From Citrus sinensis (Eukaryota; Streptophyta; Magnoliopsida; Sapindales; Rutaceae), in the NCBI RefSeq assembly GCF_022201045.2, contig NC_068562.1:9282001-9346000 (forward strand): DNA of 64,000 nt, written 5' to 3'. The stretch's first letter is position 1. Every line of letters begins with the position of its first letter. Under the pieces are notes generated by a model. It saw only the letters and a program-made list of their open reading frames with translations. It was not told where the DNA came from and did not search any database. Shown piece after piece: positions 59,763 to 64,000 of this stretch. A program made the position numbers and the translations under genes.

Positions 59763-62700
59763 TCATTTCAAAGAAGAAAATAAGTACAACAAGTGGGGAG
59801 GGTATGAACCCATCCAAACAAAAGTTTCGAGCATCTCTAGAGCTAGCTTAACTAAAGAGTGGGCTATCGCATTACAAGATCTATGAGCATATTGGACACA
59901 AACTGAGCTAAAGCTCTTCAAAATTCTCTGCACGTCTGAAATGGTCCAAAAGATCTCGGATCTGCAGCCCCGATTGTTGTTAACTAACTTAACAATCTCT
60001 TGAGCATCTGATTCCACAATCAAAGACTCTATACAAGCAGTCCTTGCAACTTGAAGCCCCCATTCGATTGCTTCTGCCTCTGCTAAACACACATCACCAT
60101 AGAACTTGGAAACTTTGACTGCAGCTGCAATCACATTCCCAACTTCATCTCGGATAACAACCCCTAGACCTGCAATTTGCTTCTTCGAATTGGTGGCAGC
60201 ATCTACATTAACCTTAAAGAATCCTTTTTGGGGAGGATTCCAGACCTTTACCATCGGGGGTCTTTGGTTACCTATATGAGTGGCTGCTGGAAGCTGGATT
60301 CTTCGGTAAGCTTCCAGCACAGCTTCCGCCTTAGAGACTATCACTTGGGGGCTTTCTTTTACTCTTTTAAAAATCCATTTGTTTCGAGCATTCCATATCA
60401 TCCATAAGATCGAAACCAACAGCTCAATATCATCATTGCTTCTTCTCATCTTCAGGCCAATCAACAAGCTTAAAATGTCTTGATCAACACACTCTTTCAA
60501 ATTATCCTCAAATCTGGTAATTTTCCAGATTTTCTGCACCACCTTACAGTCCACTAGAGCATGAAAAACTGTTTCCAGCTTGTTGTTACAAATTTGACAC
60601 ACAGGCTCCTGAATCACCTTCCTTTTCCATAGATTTTTGGCCGAAGGAAGAAGATTTTTTGCAGCCCTCCAAGCAAAAATCCTGATTTTCTCTGATATGG
60701 TGAGCTGCCATATTGTATTCCATTGGTTTTGCTCAGCTGCTGAACTTGTCGGCTTGGCTGGAAATTTCAGATTTAAAGCAATCTGATAGCCACTCTTAAC
60801 CGAGTATTGGCCTTTTCTATCGTAGTGCCACATTACTTCATCCTTCATTGGTTTCCTTGGCAATCGAATTTTAACAATTGCTTCTGCATCTATTTTGGCA
60901 AAGTGCCTGTGAATTAGCTCTTCATTCCACCCATACTCTGCATTTATTAACTCAGCCACTAAAGCATCATCTGGTAAGCTTGGCTTGGAAATTGGTTTGA
61001 AGGTCAGGGGCCTGGGCAGCCAATTCTCTTTATGCAACAGAATGCTTTGGCCATTTCCAATCCTCCATCCATAACCCTTGGATATGACTTGCCGGCCCCA
61101 TAAAATGCTTCTCCAAATAAAAGAGGGATTCGAGCCAAGTGTTGCCTTCATGAACTCTTTGTGCTGGAAATATCTTGCCTGTAGAGTTCTTGCCACGAGG
61201 GAGTCTGGAAATTGCAGGATCCTCCAGCCTTGTTTGGCTACTAGCGCTTGGTTGAAACTTGAAAACTCTCTGAACCTCATTCCTCCTCTGCACTTAGCCA
61301 TACTTAGCTTGCTCCATCTCGACCAGTGGATGACCTTCTTATCGGTCCCTGATCCCCACCAGAATTTTGCTATTATTCGCTAAATGTCATCACAAATGCT
61401 CATGGGAATCTTGAAGACGTTCATTGCATATGCGGGAATAGCTTGAGCAGCCGCCTTGATCAAAACCTCTTTATCACCCACTAAGAAAAATTTGTGCTGC
61501 CAATTGGAGACTTTATTATGGATCTTCAGCTTAATATCAGCAAAAAAACTACTTCTCTTTCTCCCAATCATAGATGGCAAGCCTAAGTATTTTTCGTGTC
61601 TTGAAACAATGTTGAGCTGTAAGATGTCTTTGATTATTGCCGCTTTCCCAGCCTGAATATTGCCGCTAAGAAACATTGAAGATTTATCGAGATTGAAGAG
61701 CTGGCCTGAGGTTGCAGAATAGCAGTCGAAAATTCTCTTCAAATTTTGGCAATCGGTAACTGAGGCTTTCGTGAATACTAGGTTGTCGTCCGCAAATAAG
61801 AGATGAGAGATTTTAACCTCCCTCCTAAATGACAGCCCATGAATAAGCCTCTGGTGCTCTGCTTGTTGGAGAAGAGAGGAGAATGCTTCAGCCCCAATGA
61901 TGAATAAATACGGAGATAAGGGACACCCTTATCTGAGGCCTCGTTGAGGCCGAATCACCCTGCTTACAACACCATTTATAATTACTGAGGATGTGACTGA
62001 GCTTATACACTTCATGATTAGGCTAATCCAATTCTGTGAGAACCCAAGGGACTTCATCGTTTGTTCAAGAAACTCCCATTCCAGCCTATCATAAGCTTTG
62101 CTCACATCAAGCTTCAATGCTACCAAGCCATTTTTTCTTCCTTTATAATGTCTTATCTTATGGAGGCACTCATATCCTACAATAATGTTATCGGTGATTA
62201 GCCGATTAGGAATAAAGGCACTTTGCATTGGCGAGATAATTTTGGGCAGTACATGTTTAAGCCTATTAGCTATTGCCTTAGCAACAATTCTATAAATAAC
62301 ATTGCATAGACTAATAGGCCTAAAATCGGTAACTTTTCTAGGCTTTCATTTTTTTGGAATTAAAGCGATATATGTGTGATTGAGCGGGCCTACATCACCT
62401 TGCTTGTTAAGGATGTAGAGGCATGTTGAGAGGACTCCTTGCTTGACCGTTTGCCAGTGTTTTTGGAAGAACACTGCTGGCAAGCCATCCGGACCCGGTG
62501 CCTTTGTTGGGCACATTTGTGTCAATACTTCCACAACTTCTTCGGGCGTGAATGACATTTCCAGGAAATACTTCATCTCCCTAGAAACTCTTCGAGATAT
62601 TCCTGACAGCGCAGCTGCTATTTGAGCTTGATTAGGCTTGGATGTAGTAAACAGATTTGTGAAGTATTTGCTGAACTCATGCTCCACTTCTTTGGCATTT

Positions 62701-63882
62701 TCAATCCAACTTCCAGCTGCATTTTCGATCCCCCAGATTTGGTTCTTCTTCTTCCTTGAGGATGCCTTGTGATGGAAAAATTTCGTGTTCTTGTCCTCTC
62801 CCTTGAGCCAATCTGCCCTTGAGCGTTGTTTCCAGAAAAATTTCCTCGTCGACTAACAAGTTTTGGATTTGTCTTTCCACCTCTTTAATCTTATTCCCAT
62901 CGACATACTGAACTCGATTAAGTTTGAGGCTTCGGAGCTGTTTCGTTAGTTTCTCCAACTTTTTTTGTCTCCCTCGGAATTCTTCTTTACTCCACAAAAT
63001 CAACCTGGCCATAGATTTCTTGGCCACTTTTTGAAACACCGAAGCAGGATTTTCCATATTCCATCTTCCCTGCATGCTCCACTCTTCTTCAACGATTTCC
63101 TTACAAGCATCGTAAGGGCTCCACATATCTTCGTAATGGATCCGAGTGGCTTGCCTTTGGTTAAAATTCATCCCACAGCCCCTTGTTTGAACTTCCATCA
63201 CCACCGGGCAATGATCGGAAGTCCAAGTGTCAATATTGGTAGCTGCAACATCCAAAAAAATGTCTCTCCATGCGCTGTTACAAACAAATCTATCTAGCCG
63301 TTCCTCCACAAAAGCAAGGTCGAACCTTCCATTACTCCACGTAAAAGGATACCCCTTGTAACCAATGTCTAAAAGATCACAGTCTCGGAGAGCTTCTCTA
63401 AAATCCGTAATTAAGCTTAACTGCCTCTCATTTCCCTCACTCTTTTCAACCGGATGAAGGATCTCATTAAAGTCTCCGAAGCATGACCAAGGGATGGAAA
63501 AGAAACCCGATAACCGCCTCAATAATGTCCATGTGTGCTTTCTCTGTCTCATATCTGGGTGACCATAAACTCCCGTACACCGAATAAGCTTCCCATTCTC
63601 CATCACTATCTCAGCATCAATGTGATGCTGATTGAAAGATTTAATTTGCACGTTGGTTTCAGACTTCCAAATTAAAGCTAGACCACCTCCTTTTCCGATA
63701 CTACTCACAGCAAAGCAATTTTCATAATTCAATTTTCTACTGACCTCATTCATATGCATAGTCTTCAGCTTCGTTTCACATAAAAACACAAGGTGAGGAC
63801 CGTGCACTTGGAGAATTTTCTTGAGAGCTAGATACATTCGGGGATTCCCCAGACCTCGAATGTTCCAACTGAGTATTTTCAT
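59763..63882 (-). pseudogene. L1 ORF2: endonuclease, reverse transcriptase, RNase H (disabled)
   Basis: The start MKILSWNIRGLGNP is the classic plant L1 ORF2 start; about 1373 codons long. An AP-type endonuclease covers 62850-63882 (FLCETKL, CFGDFNEIL, TSDHCPVV). The reverse transcriptase covers about 61750-62690 (KAPGPDGLPAVFFQKHW, LDVSKAYDRLEWEFL, catalytic FADD at about 61785). A zf-RVT domain follows (WRAAKNLLPSAKNLWKRKV). The last part is an RNase H-like domain (VNVDAATN, AEAEAIEWGLQVAR, ESDAQEIV). One frameshift near 62845 separates the endonuclease from the downstream frame, and in-frame stops lie at 62346, 61929 and 61380, so the copy cannot make a full ORF2 protein. The few breaks suggest moderate age. 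Confidence 0.9.
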
Positions 63883-63900
63883 GGCTTCCGGCGGGGCTGG

Positions 63901-64000
63901 CTACCAGCCCCCGCCAATATCTCCTCTAAGCTTGAAGTTGTAAGCTCCATTTCCTCTGTTGCTAACAACTCCCAGCTCATCTTGGTTTGTTTTGCTTTCA
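63901..64000 (-). CDS. C-terminal end of L1 ORF1 (partial)
   Basis: 32 codons open from the window edge to TAG at 63901-63903, ending NGAYNFKLRGDIGGGW. It stops 18 bp before the ORF2 ATG, the position expected for ORF1. The piece is too short to identify by itself; the call rests on position. Confidence 0.5.
   Translation of the reverse strand, partial: ESKTNQDELGVVSNRGNGAYNFKLRGDIGGGW

Larger units (their letters stand above)
58569..64000 (-). mobile_element. L1-type LINE, 3' part, interrupted by a hAT element
   Basis: On the minus strand the element enters from beyond 64000 and ends in a poly(A) tail, seen as T14 at 58569-58582 on the plus strand. It holds the end of ORF1, the whole ORF2 region and a short 3' UTR. 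The 3' UTR is split by the hAT insertion 58600-59750: the sequence on both sides (GAATGGAAA + GTACCTTC + ATTTTCATTTC) joins into one 3' UTR once the duplicated 8 bp are counted once. The 5' end and its target duplication lie outside the window. Confidence 0.88.

Noticed and set aside
62965-63297. Plus-strand ORF of 110 residues at the right end
   Set aside because: Shadow of the LINE endonuclease coding strand.
58569-64000. A host gene with endonuclease and reverse transcriptase domains
   Set aside because: The domain order, ORF1/ORF2 spacing, poly(A) tail and multiple lesions identify a LINE, not a host gene.

Overview
The window is nuclear DNA of a dicot plant. It has AT-rich intergenic sequence, genes split by GT-AG introns, plant-specific families (class III peroxidase, S-domain receptor kinase, PDX1.2, F-box/FBD-LRR) and plant transposons (hAT, PIF/Harbinger MITE, L1 LINE, Ty3/gypsy of the Tat group). 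The receptor kinase looks like the CES101-like kinases I remember from Citrus. Citrus/Sapindales is therefore my guess, but nothing here proves it.

Layout. 1-679 is the right end of a non-autonomous hAT element. About 680-7137 is a broken Tat-group Ty3/gypsy fossil on the minus strand with an LTR, a gag-like region, a 69-bp tandem array and an antisense ORF region. A gene-rich core follows: a PXA/PX sorting nexin (7675-13497, +), ribosomal protein eL37 (14294-15598, -) sharing a compact divergent promoter with a DDX11/CHL1-type Fe-S DNA helicase (16053-20956, +), a small OVATE-like protein (22894-23538, +), a peroxidase-48-like protein whose last intron holds a hAT element (24289-28042, -), and kinesin-13A (29099-34119, -) with an apparent 1-nt frameshift. 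After an AT-rich gap with a Harbinger MITE come two tandem PDX1.2-type pseudoenzyme genes (38110-39024 and 40000-40896, +) and the mitochondrial basic amino acid carrier BAC2 (41244-43303, -).

From 45.2 to 52.8 kb a tandemly duplicated F-box/LRR locus is decaying. The left copy has lost its F-box exons and taken in a hAT element and a solo LTR; the right copy keeps the full exon structure but has two in-frame stops. A 5'-truncated LINE piece follows. Then comes an S-domain receptor-like kinase (54489-57576, +) with two consecutive, similar transmembrane exons. The right end is an L1 LINE (58569 to beyond 64000, -) with a 1.15-kb hAT element in its 3' UTR.

For six genes (sorting nexin, eL37, helicase, peroxidase, carrier, receptor kinase) I joined exons by hand; every junction kept the family's reading frame and each total was divisible by three. 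The kinesin total is off by exactly one base, and the cause is located. The genes do not form an operon or pathway. The only functional groupings are the PDX1.2 pair, the F-box pair and the eL37/DDX11 divergent pair.
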